DNA from: an uncultured Ruminococcus sp.
GTDB taxonomy: Bacteria > Bacillota > Clostridia > Oscillospirales > Ruminococcaceae
Direction of reading: 5' to 3'
Length of the DNA: 6,074 nucleotides
Assembly (NCBI GenBank): GCA_902772615.1
Contig: CACYBC010000178.1
Span: 1-6,074 of the forward strand
Shown here: positions 1-4,792 of the stretch, piece by piece
How the letters are laid out: the number at the start of each line of letters is the position of its first letter
Numbering within the stretch: the first letter of the stretch is position 1
Translations under genes and position numbers: made by a program
Notes under the pieces: model-generated
Database searches by the model: none
Seen by the model: the letters and a program-made list of their open reading frames with translations, nothing else
What the model was told of the DNA's origin: nothing

Positions 1-2
1 AA

Positions 3-77
3 TGGAGGCGCCTTCCAGATTCGAACTGGAGCATAGAGGTTTTGCAGACCTCTGCCTTCCCACTTGGCTAAGGCGCC
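3..77 (-). tRNA. tRNA-Cys (anticodon GCA)
   Basis: On the minus strand the 7-bp acceptor stem GGCGCCT/AGGCGCC closes a full cloverleaf. The anticodon loop is CTGCAAA, giving anticodon GCA, and the T arm carries TTCGAAT. The discriminator base is T, as expected for tRNA-Cys, and CCA is encoded in the DNA at 3-5. It is the last visible gene of the four-tRNA array, 10 bases after tRNA-Gly. The window ends only two bases beyond the CCA, so the array may continue. Confidence 0.97.
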
Positions 78-87
78 GATAAAAAAA

Positions 88-163
88 TGGAGCGGGTTAC
101 GAGGCTCGAACTCGCTACCTCCACCTTGGCAAGGTGGCGCTCTACCAGATGAGCTAAACCCGC
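88..163 (-). tRNA. tRNA-Gly (anticodon GCC)
   Basis: Minus-strand cloverleaf of 76 nt including an encoded CCA at 88-90. The acceptor stem is GCGGGTT/AACCCGC. The anticodon stem CCACC/GGTGG encloses loop TTGCCAA, giving GCC. The D arm has AGCTCATCTGGTAGAGC and the T loop has TTCGAGC. It lies 3 bases after tRNA-Phe in transcription order, so it is almost certainly co-transcribed and processed from one precursor. Confidence 0.97.
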
Positions 164-166
164 AAA

Positions 167-242
167 TGGTGCTTCCGGTCGGAATCGAACCAACGACACG
201 GGGATTTTCAGTCCCCTGCTCTACCAACTGAGCTACAGAAGC
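167..242 (-). tRNA. tRNA-Phe (anticodon GAA)
   Basis: Minus-strand cloverleaf of 76 nt with encoded CCA at 167-169. The acceptor stem GCTTCTG/CGGAAGC contains one T-G wobble pair. The anticodon stem GGGGA/TCCCC encloses CTGAAAA, giving GAA. The T loop is TTCGATT and the discriminator is A. It is separated from the upstream tRNA-Asp by 5 bases. Confidence 0.97.
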
Positions 243-247
243 AAATA

Positions 248-324
248 TGGCGACCCGGATGGGGCTCGAACCCACGACCTCCAGCGTGACAGGCTGGCGT
301 ACTAACCAACTGTACTACCGGGCC
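248..324 (-). tRNA. tRNA-Asp (anticodon GTC)
   Basis: Minus-strand cloverleaf of 77 nt with encoded CCA at 248-250. The acceptor stem is GGCCCGG/CCGGGTC with discriminator G, as expected for tRNA-Asp. The anticodon stem CCAGC/GCTGG encloses CTGTCAC, giving GTC. The T loop is TTCGAGC. It is the promoter-proximal gene of the visible array. Confidence 0.97.
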
Positions 325-355
325 ATATACATACGTCATTGCGACGGCAAGAAAT

Positions 356-384
356 ATCTTATTATATTTACCGTTATAAGTCAA
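356..384 (-). promoter_or_regulatory. Probable sigma-A promoter of the tRNA array
   Basis: Reading the minus strand, TTGACT (379-384, 5 of 6 matches to the -35 consensus) is followed by a 17-base AT-rich spacer and TAAGAT (356-361, 4 of 6 matches to the -10 consensus). The predicted start would lie about 25 bases upstream of mature tRNA-Asp, leaving a short 5' leader for RNase P to remove. Assignment is by consensus and position only. Confidence 0.7.
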
Positions 385-414
385 GACAAATCTCGGCAAC
401 GATTTTTACACCGG

Positions 415-453
415 AAACAGCGTCCGCAGGCCCGGGTCTTCCCCGCTGTTTTT
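415..453 (+). terminator. Hairpin with T-rich tail between the tRNA array and the GrpB gene
   Basis: AAACAGCG (415-422) and CGCTGTTT (444-451) form a perfect 8-bp stem, with a possible inner GGG-TCTT-CCC hairpin at 434-443. On the plus strand the stem runs directly into TTTTTC, which resembles an intrinsic terminator. The 21-base loop region is long for one. No plus-strand gene precedes it in the window, since the tRNAs run the other way. It may therefore insulate the GrpB gene from antisense transcription or be a relic. On the minus strand no T-run follows. Confidence 0.4.
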
Positions 454-513
454 CTATTCTATCATATGCAGGAGACATATCGCATATTTGTTTCATCATC
501 TCTGATGTGATTG

Positions 514-519
514 TATAAT
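514..519 (+). promoter_or_regulatory. Candidate -10 element upstream of the GrpB gene
   Basis: A perfect TATAAT lies 46 bases before the start codon at 566. The hexamer 17 bases upstream (TTTCAT at 491-496) is a poor -35, and the preceding TTG lacks the spacing of an extended -10. A small inverted repeat, CATCA-TCTC-TGATG (494-507), sits in the spacer and could be an operator. The call rests on the -10 match and its location. Confidence 0.4.
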
Positions 520-565
520 TGATTAAAACGCAGAATCTGAAGAGAGCGAAAAAGCCGGGAGATCC

Positions 566-1075
566 ATGAAAAACAAAGTAACGGTCCTGCCATACAGCGA
601 GAGATGGGAACAGGATTTCGAACAGATACGGGATGAGATCCAAAAAGCTATCGGTCCTCTGGCATCAAGGATCGAACATGTCGGCAGCACTGCCGTGAAG
701 GGTCTTTCCGCAAAACCGATAATAGACATCGATGTTGTCATCAGAGACTATTCCCTGTTCGGGGCAGTGACTTCCGCACTGAATGCCATCGGTTATTACC
801 ATGAAGGCGATCTTGGCATCGCCGGCCGTGAGGCGTTCGGGTATAAAGGAAAAGATCATCTGCAGAAACATCATCTGTATGTCTGCCCGCAGGATTCTGC
901 CGAGCTGAAAAGACACATCGCTTTCAGGGACTATCTGCGTCTGCATCCGCAGGCAGTTAAGGAATACAGCCGCATCAAGGAAGAAGGCGCAGAGCTCTTT
1001 GCGGATGATATTGAGAAATACATCGATTATAAGGCGCCTTTCATCCTCAGGATCTATGAAGAGATAGGTGTATGA
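566..1075 (+). CDS. GrpB family protein (UPF0157, nucleotidyltransferase-like fold)
   Basis: The 169-residue product has the length and landmarks of the GrpB/UPF0157 family. These are an N-terminal YSERWEQDFE segment (10-19), a core HVGSTAVKGL (38-47) followed by the acidic pair D54/D56 in IIDIDV, a GREAF motif (87-91), HHLYVC (102-107) and FRDYLRLHP (120-128). The GS motif followed by D-x-D recalls the nucleotidyltransferase superfamily, so transfer of a nucleotide to an unknown acceptor is plausible. The cellular substrate of this family is not established, and some members are fused to other enzymes. The ATG at 566 is supported by GGGAG at 557-561. No signal peptide or membrane segment is seen, so it should be cytoplasmic. 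A methyltransferase gene follows after a 51-base gap on the same strand. The family call is secure; the reaction is unknown. Confidence 0.92.
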   Translation: MKNKVTVLPYSERWEQDFEQIRDEIQKAIGPLASRIEHVGSTAVKGLSAKPIIDIDVVIRDYSLFGAVTSALNAIGYYHEGDLGIAGREAFGYKGKDHLQKHHLYVCPQDSAELKRHIAFRDYLRLHPQAVKEYSRIKEEGAELFADDIEKYIDYKAPFILRIYEEIGV

Positions 1076-1114
1076 CAGGTGCTTCACTGCCCGGACCGGC
1101 ATATCAGATTTTAC

Positions 1115-1118
1115 GGAG
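1115..1118 (+). promoter_or_regulatory. Ribosome binding site that selects the methyltransferase start
   Basis: GGAG lies 8 bases before the ATG at 1127. A GTG in the same frame at 1079 would add 16 residues but would begin only 3 bases after the GrpB stop. The family-typical N-terminus also begins at about the ATG. The ATG is therefore preferred. Confidence 0.7.
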
Positions 1119-1126
1119 ACTGGACC

Positions 1127-1909
1127 ATGGATTATCTTGAAAAATATTACAACAGTTATGACGAGGAAGGGCGGCTCCTTTCCCGTCACGGGCAGGTGGA
1201 ATACCTGACCACGATGAGATACATAGAAGAATGCCTGGAAGGCATTTCAGACCCCGATATCATTGAAGTAGGAGCCGGCACCGGACGCTACAGTGTGACG
1301 CTGGCAAAGAAAGGATTTAAAGTTACTGCGGTCGAGCTCGTAGAGCACAATCTGGAGATACTGAGATCCAAACTGGATGGCACCGAGCCTGTCACGGCGG
1401 TCCAGGGAAACGCTCTGGATCTGTCCGCCTTTGCTGATGATTCTTTCGATCTGACCATGCTGCTCGGCCCGATGTATCACCTCTACACCAAGGAAGAAAA
1501 ACTGAGAGCTCTGTCAGAAGCGGTGCGCGTGACGAGACCGGGCGGCCATATCCTGGTGGCCTACTGCATGAACGAGCCGACCGTCATTCAGTACGTGTTC
1601 GGATCGGATCATCTGCGGGAAGTGACGGAGCGTGATATGCTGACTTCCGACTGGCATTGCGTCAGCGAGCCCAGGGAGATCTTTGAACTGGTGAGAACGG
1701 AAGATATCGAGGAACTGGACGCAGCGTTCCCTGTCAGAAGGATCAAACTGGTCGCCGCGGACGGAGCGACGAATTACCACCGTGAGCTGATCGACGCCAT
1801 GGATGACTATACTTTCGGCAAGTGGATGGATTATCACTTCGCGATCTGTGAACGTCAGGATCTGATCGGAGCCTCCCATCACACACTGGACATCCTTCTG
1901 AAAGAATGA
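1127..1909 (+). CDS. Class I SAM-dependent methyltransferase
   Basis: The 260-residue protein is a Rossmann-fold methyltransferase. Motif I is EVGAGTGRYS (47-56), with the acidic end of strand 2 at E70 (VTAVELVE). The GNALDL segment (95-100) fits the adenine-binding loop. FDLTMLLGPMYHL (108-120 region) and RVTRPGGHILVAY (134-146) fit motifs IV to VI. An N-terminal segment with GRLLSRHGQVEYLTT (15-29) is typical of small-molecule methyltransferases of this group, but the acceptor cannot be read from sequence. About 110 residues after the core form a C-terminal region without recognisable motifs. It is soluble, with no signal peptide. The gene follows the GrpB gene by 51 bases and precedes the esterase gene by 63 bases on the same strand, so the three may be co-transcribed. 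No other promoter with both hexamers is evident in between. Confidence 0.93.
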   Translation: MDYLEKYYNSYDEEGRLLSRHGQVEYLTTMRYIEECLEGISDPDIIEVGAGTGRYSVTLAKKGFKVTAVELVEHNLEILRSKLDGTEPVTAVQGNALDLSAFADDSFDLTMLLGPMYHLYTKEEKLRALSEAVRVTRPGGHILVAYCMNEPTVIQYVFGSDHLREVTERDMLTSDWHCVSEPREIFELVRTEDIEELDAAFPVRRIKLVAADGATNYHRELIDAMDDYTFGKWMDYHFAICERQDLIGASHHTLDILLKE

Positions 1910-1958
1910 CAGGCTGACTGCAGCTGCAATGAGATCAAAAGAGACATAACTTGACATC

Positions 1959-1964
1959 CGGAGG
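1959..1964 (+). promoter_or_regulatory. Strong ribosome binding site of the esterase gene
   Basis: CGGAGG is placed 8 bases before the ATG at 1973. An in-frame TTG at 1967 would leave only 2 bases between site and start, so the ATG is the better start. Confidence 0.8.
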
Positions 1965-1972
1965 TATTGCAG

Positions 1973-2737
1973 ATGTCTTTATTCACAGTAAAGTTCGAAT
2001 CTGAAGCGCTGGGCGGAGAGGGCGAATTCGCCGTCTTCCTTCCCAGGAACGCGCAGCCGCCCTATAAGACGCTCTGGCTGCTCCACGGCGCGTTCGGCGA
2101 TTTCTCGGAGACCATACAGTACAGTTCCGTGCTTATGTACGCCGAGCAGCGCGGGATGGCGGTCGTGGCGCCTAGCTCCTACATGGGAGTGTACACCGAC
2201 ATGGTGTACGGCGAGAATGGGTACTCCTTCGTGAAGGAGGTGCTCGAAAAGGCTCCGAAGCTCTTTTCCTGCCTTTCCACCAAAAGAGAGGACAGCTATC
2301 TCATGGGCATATCCATGGGAGGACACGGCACCTTCAAGCTGGCGATGGAGTTCCCCGAGAGGTTTCGCGGAGCTTGCGGCTTCAGCTCCCCCGTAGACAT
2401 GGTCTTCACCATGGGACTGCTTGAATCCGGCAACCACGGAGGGGGCCACGAGCTGTTTGACGCCTTCGGGTCCTCTGACATGTACAGGGACACTGTGGGC
2501 GACGTGATCGGCAACCTTAAGAAGAATCTGGAAGAGGGCAAAAAGCTGCCGAGGATGGCTCTCTGCTGGGGCGACAAGGACCACGCCGGATTCGAGGATG
2601 AGCGCATCAGGAAGATATTTGACGAGCTCGGAGTCGAGCTCTATTCGAGAGTAGGACCCGGAGGACACAACTTCGACACATGGGATCCCATGATGGAGGA
2701 GGTCCTCGATCATCTTATGGAAGGAGAAGACGACTGA
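1973..2737 (+). CDS. Alpha/beta-hydrolase esterase, EstA/esterase D-like (putative esterase family)
   Basis: The 254-residue protein fits the putative-esterase family that includes tributyrin esterase EstA and S-formylglutathione hydrolase. LLHGAFGDFS (36-45) provides the His-Gly oxyanion motif. GISMGGHG (112-119) is the nucleophile elbow with S114. CWGDKD (198-203) supplies the likely acid D203, and GPGGHNFDTW (228-237) carries the catalytic H232. The triad is therefore complete and it should hydrolyse short-chain acyl or acetyl esters; the natural substrate may be an acetylated sugar or similar small ester. There is no signal peptide, so it is probably cytoplasmic. Its stop codon overlaps the start of a related but triad-less gene (TGATG at 2735-2739), so the two are translationally coupled. 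The esterase assignment is firm; substrate specificity is not readable. Confidence 0.93.
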   Translation: MSLFTVKFESEALGGEGEFAVFLPRNAQPPYKTLWLLHGAFGDFSETIQYSSVLMYAEQRGMAVVAPSSYMGVYTDMVYGENGYSFVKEVLEKAPKLFSCLSTKREDSYLMGISMGGHGTFKLAMEFPERFRGACGFSSPVDMVFTMGLLESGNHGGGHELFDAFGSSDMYRDTVGDVIGNLKKNLEEGKKLPRMALCWGDKDHAGFEDERIRKIFDELGVELYSRVGPGGHNFDTWDPMMEEVLDHLMEGEDD

Positions 2738-3462
2738 TGGCTGTGATCAATTTCAGGGGAAACCTTCCCCCGCTCAACAACACAACGAGATTCACCATGG
2801 TCGCTCCTGATATACTTCCCGAGGACGGAAGGAAATGGCGGGTGCTCTGGCTGCTGGGAGACGACGGCAGGTTCTCTGACGACATGCTCAGGCGCATCGA
2901 TGCTGAAGCTCTCAGCGTGAGGATGAACGCGGCTATAGTCATGCCGGAGGGGCTTCATTCCGACTATGAGAACATGGTCAGAGGCCTTCCCTGGTACGAC
3001 TATGTCACCAAGGGACTGCCGGAATACATAAGGAGCATCTTCCCCGTCTCGGACAGGCGTGATGACAACTTCGTCTTTGGAGCAGGAATGGGAGGCCTCG
3101 GAGCATTCCGCATGGCTCTCAGGGATCCGCAGTCCGCATGCGCCTTCGGATGCTGCGGCGCTGATCTTGATGTGTTCTCAGATGACGAATCGCACAAAAG
3201 TCCCGATTTCGTGCACAGGATGCAGACCATATACGGCGATGATTTCAGGAACGATGAGATAAAGAGAACAAGCGACCCGCTCACGATGGCTGAGAACGCG
3301 GAAACGGTCCCCGCCATGCTGATCTGCGGAGGCTCTGCTGCCGCCAGGATCGCAGGGGTCCTATCGCGGAAGAACGATGAGGTCACATACATCCCCGAAT
3401 CCGGACAGAACGATCTGCTCACTTCCCTCTACACTTTCGCGAGGATCGTAGACCGCTGGTAA
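2737..3462 (+). CDS. Catalytically dead esterase paralogue (alpha/beta-hydrolase-fold pseudoenzyme)
   Basis: The 241-residue product parallels the upstream esterase along its whole length: a similar N-terminal strand, WRVLWLLGDDGRFSDD (34-49) against its LWLLHGAFGDFSE, then FVFGAGMGGLGAFRMAL (112-128) against YLMGISMGGHGTFKLAM, and VPAMLICGG (191-199) against LPRMALCWG. All three catalytic positions differ: the elbow is GAGMGG, so serine becomes G117; the acid position is A202; and ESGQND (221-226) has Q224 where the histidine should be. The oxyanion HG is GD. The frame is intact, so this is not a decaying gene. AAGGAG (2721-2726) precedes the ATG, which overlaps the esterase stop by one base. 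It ends just before a hairpin terminator. Inferred role: a binding, regulatory or stabilising partner of the esterase. A different chemistry cannot be excluded, and a C139/C140 pair is notable. Confidence 0.85.
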   Translation: MAVINFRGNLPPLNNTTRFTMVAPDILPEDGRKWRVLWLLGDDGRFSDDMLRRIDAEALSVRMNAAIVMPEGLHSDYENMVRGLPWYDYVTKGLPEYIRSIFPVSDRRDDNFVFGAGMGGLGAFRMALRDPQSACAFGCCGADLDVFSDDESHKSPDFVHRMQTIYGDDFRNDEIKRTSDPLTMAENAETVPAMLICGGSAAARIAGVLSRKNDEVTYIPESGQNDLLTSLYTFARIVDRW

Positions 3463-3471
3463 ACATAAAAG

Positions 3472-3500
3472 AGCTGAGACGTACTGTCACAGCTTTTTTT
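3472..3500. terminator. Intrinsic terminator between convergent operons, probably bidirectional
   Basis: AGCTG-A-GAC (3472-3480) pairs with GTC-A-CAGCT (3486-3494) around a GTACT loop, with one A-A mismatch in the stem. Seven Ts follow on the plus strand (3494-3500), ending the esterase operon 10 bases after its stop codon. On the minus strand the same hairpin is followed by CTTTTATGTTT and lies just after the end of the PHP gene at 3517, so it can serve both convergent units. Confidence 0.85.
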
Positions 3501-3516
3501 ATGCTTATACAGCGTA

Positions 3517-4233
3517 TTAACCTTTATATCCAATGAAATCCCTGAACTTCTGCTCGGAGGTGTTGACGATGAGATCCTCGTCGAAACTCACCTCATCCAG
3601 AAGCGCGGCGGCTTCAGCGAATCGTCCCACCGTTACGGGATCGTGTGCGTCGGAACTGACGATGATGTTGGTCCTGTACTTCATGCACATGTCAAGATAT
3701 GTCTTTATGTTCTCTATGCAGTTCTTCTTGCGGCGGCTGAGCACGGTGTTGTTGTTCACCTCAAGAGCCACGTTGTACTGCTTCGCTGCAGGTACCACCT
3801 GAGAGTAGTCGAGAGGATAGTTGCCGTCGTCGGGATGCGATACGAAGAACACCTTGGGATTTGACATGCACTTGATGAGGTTCTCTGTGTTCTTCTCTAT
3901 TCCGAGATCCTTGTAGCAGGTGGCGTGGATGCCGACGATGGCGTAGTCCAGAGCGAACATCCAGCGGTCATCCAGCGACATGGTCCCGTCCGGCATCATG
4001 TCGTTCTCGACGCCGTAGTAGATGTTCACTCCGTAGAGCTGTCTCGGTATGTAGTTTATGTTCATGAAATAGAGCGGATGGCAGGATCCGGGCATGCCTG
4101 GTCCGTGCTCCGTTACTCCGAGTCCCACCAGACCCTTTTCTGCGGCTGCCTGGGCGTTCTCCCTGACGGTGCCGTAGGCGTGCCCCGAAGCGAGGGTGTG
4201 GGTGTGCAGATCGAGAAGCAGTGTGTTCTTCAT
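3517..4233 (-). CDS. PHP-domain phosphohydrolase, YcdX type
   Basis: The 238-residue protein is a compact PHP-fold metal-dependent phosphatase with no polymerase or other appended domain. The full set of metal ligands expected for the trinuclear YcdX group can be placed: H10 and H12 (DLHTHT), H18 (SGHAYGT), H43 (TEHGPGMPG), E76 (YGVEND), H103 (IVGIHAT), H133 (VSHPDD), and D195/H197 (SSDAHDP). Spacing matches the E. coli YcdX pattern closely from memory. YcdX-like enzymes cleave phosphomonoesters with zinc or manganese; related PHP proteins include histidinol-phosphatases and nucleotide phosphoesterases, so the exact substrate is open. It is cytoplasmic, with no signal peptide. The start ATG lies 3 bases after the stop of the upstream phosphatase-like gene, and its GGAG site is inside that gene's last codons, so translation is probably coupled. 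Confidence 0.92.
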   Translation of the reverse strand: MKNTLLLDLHTHTLASGHAYGTVRENAQAAAEKGLVGLGVTEHGPGMPGSCHPLYFMNINYIPRQLYGVNIYYGVENDMMPDGTMSLDDRWMFALDYAIVGIHATCYKDLGIEKNTENLIKCMSNPKVFFVSHPDDGNYPLDYSQVVPAAKQYNVALEVNNNTVLSRRKKNCIENIKTYLDMCMKYRTNIIVSSDAHDPVTVGRFAEAAALLDEVSFDEDLIVNTSEQKFRDFIGYKG

Positions 4234-4236
4234 GGT

Positions 4237-4713
4237 TTACTCCATTTCCGGCATGCATGCCTTGTAGATACCGGCTCTTTCTATGAGCTTGCTGTATACA
4301 TATGGATTCGGATCTCCATTCTCGAAGAATACCGAGTCATCCTTTCCGAGATACCTCATCGCGAAGGCCCCGACGGCCCTGGACCTGGACTGACCGCCGT
4401 AACAGTGGACCAGCAGAGTATCGACTTCCCTGTTCTTGTCAATGAAGGAGATTATGCTGTCTGCCATATCGTCTGTGAAGAGGACCGCGCCTTCCACTTC
4501 CCTGTCGATGTCGTCGAAGATCAGAGTCAGGACGTCTTTGCAGAAAGCGTTCTCGCAGAATCTGACGCCGAATCCGCCGGTATGGCTGTCCTGGATGGAT
4601 ATGACGGCGTAGGTGTCGGTCCTCTCCGCGAATTCCGCAAGTCCCGCGGGATAGTAATGCTCCATTACATAGTCGAACGCGTCGTAAACGCTTTTTACGA
4701 TTATCTTCTTCAA
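4237..4713 (-). CDS. Protein-tyrosine-phosphatase-like protein with HCx5R signature, TTG start
   Basis: The 158-residue protein carries LLVHCYGGQSRSRAVGAF (100-117), in which H103-C104-x5-R110-S111 is the phosphate-binding loop of cysteine-based tyrosine and dual-specificity phosphatases. The upstream TLIFDDID (63-70) has acidic residues where a general acid could sit, as in compact bacterial predicted tyrosine phosphatases. The C-terminal DPNPYVYSKLIE (134-145) fits the same compact group. The chemistry would be thiol-phosphate hydrolysis; protein, inositol phosphate or nucleotide substrates are all possible. It begins with TTG (minus strand), supported by AGGGAGG six bases upstream; the next in-frame ATG, at residue 17, lacks this site and would cut the first strand. 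It is the first gene of an operon with the PHP phosphatase and diverges from prmA. The loop is YGGQS rather than the commoner xAGxS form. Confidence 0.83.
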   Translation of the reverse strand: MKKIIVKSVYDAFDYVMEHYYPAGLAEFAERTDTYAVISIQDSHTGGFGVRFCENAFCKDVLTLIFDDIDREVEGAVLFTDDMADSIISFIDKNREVDTLLVHCYGGQSRSRAVGAFAMRYLGKDDSVFFENGDPNPYVYSKLIERAGIYKACMPEME

Positions 4714-4719
4714 GAGAGA

Positions 4720-4726
4720 CCTCCCT
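4720..4726 (-). promoter_or_regulatory. Ribosome binding site supporting the TTG start
   Basis: On the minus strand AGGGAGG lies six bases before TTG (4713-4711). It is the strongest site near any start of this frame, and the sequence that follows (KKIIVKSVYDAF) has the look of a genuine N-terminus. Confidence 0.75.
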
Positions 4727-4731
4727 GTTCT

Positions 4732-4746
4732 TTCAGCGGTGCTGAA
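4732..4746. promoter_or_regulatory. Perfect inverted repeat in the divergent intergenic region
   Basis: TTCAGC-GGT-GCTGAA is a perfect 6-bp inverted repeat with a 3-base centre. It lies between the palindromic -10 region and the phosphatase operon start. It could be an operator bound by a dimeric regulator, or a small hairpin in the 5' leader of the phosphatase mRNA. No regulator gene is adjacent. Confidence 0.35.
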
Positions 4747-4749
4747 TCA

Positions 4750-4757
4750 ATTATAAT
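4750..4757. promoter_or_regulatory. Palindromic ATTATAAT, candidate -10 for both divergent units
   Basis: ATTATAAT reads TATAAT on the plus strand at 4752-4757 (toward prmA, 35 bases before its ATG) and TATAAT on the minus strand at 4755-4750 (toward the phosphatase operon, 36 bases before its TTG). The -35 elements are weak both ways: the best minus-strand candidate is TTGCTG (4776-4771) with a 15-base spacer, and no good plus-strand one is seen. Overlapping symmetric -10 elements are known to drive divergent transcription in bacteria. Confidence 0.4.
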
Positions 4758-4792
4758 ATAAAAACAGAAACAGCAATAAAGGACATAAATAT

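Noticed and set aside
1..324. Possibility that the tRNA cluster is an integration site for a mobile element.
   Set aside because: No integrase gene, no direct repeat of a tRNA 3' end elsewhere in the window, and the flanking genes look like ordinary chromosomal genes.
1079..1126. In-frame GTG start giving a 16-residue longer methyltransferase.
   Set aside because: The GGAG at 1115-1118 is well placed for the ATG at 1127, and the extra residues do not resemble the family N-terminus.
665..1189. Open frame on the minus strand (174 codons) across the GrpB gene.
   Set aside because: It is a shadow of the GrpB gene, whose family motifs are unambiguous, and it runs into the start of the methyltransferase gene.
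1919..1928. Perfect 10-base palindrome TGCAGCTGCA between the methyltransferase and esterase genes.
   Set aside because: It is short, has no T-run after it and no promoter beside it, so neither a terminator nor an operator can be supported.
1951..1956. Perfect TTGACA hexamer just before the esterase gene.
   Set aside because: A -10 at normal spacing would fall at about 1974, inside the coding start, and no TATAAT-like hexamer is there. It is probably chance.
1979..2713. Long open frame on the minus strand across the esterase gene (244 codons).
   Set aside because: It is antisense to a gene with clear catalytic motifs, has no recognisable motif of its own, and is explained by biased third-position composition.
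3925..4761. Long open frame on the plus strand (278 codons) across both phosphatase genes.
   Set aside because: The opposite strand encodes two proteins with complete family motifs and good ribosome binding sites. This frame crosses both genes and the intergenic region and shows no domain.
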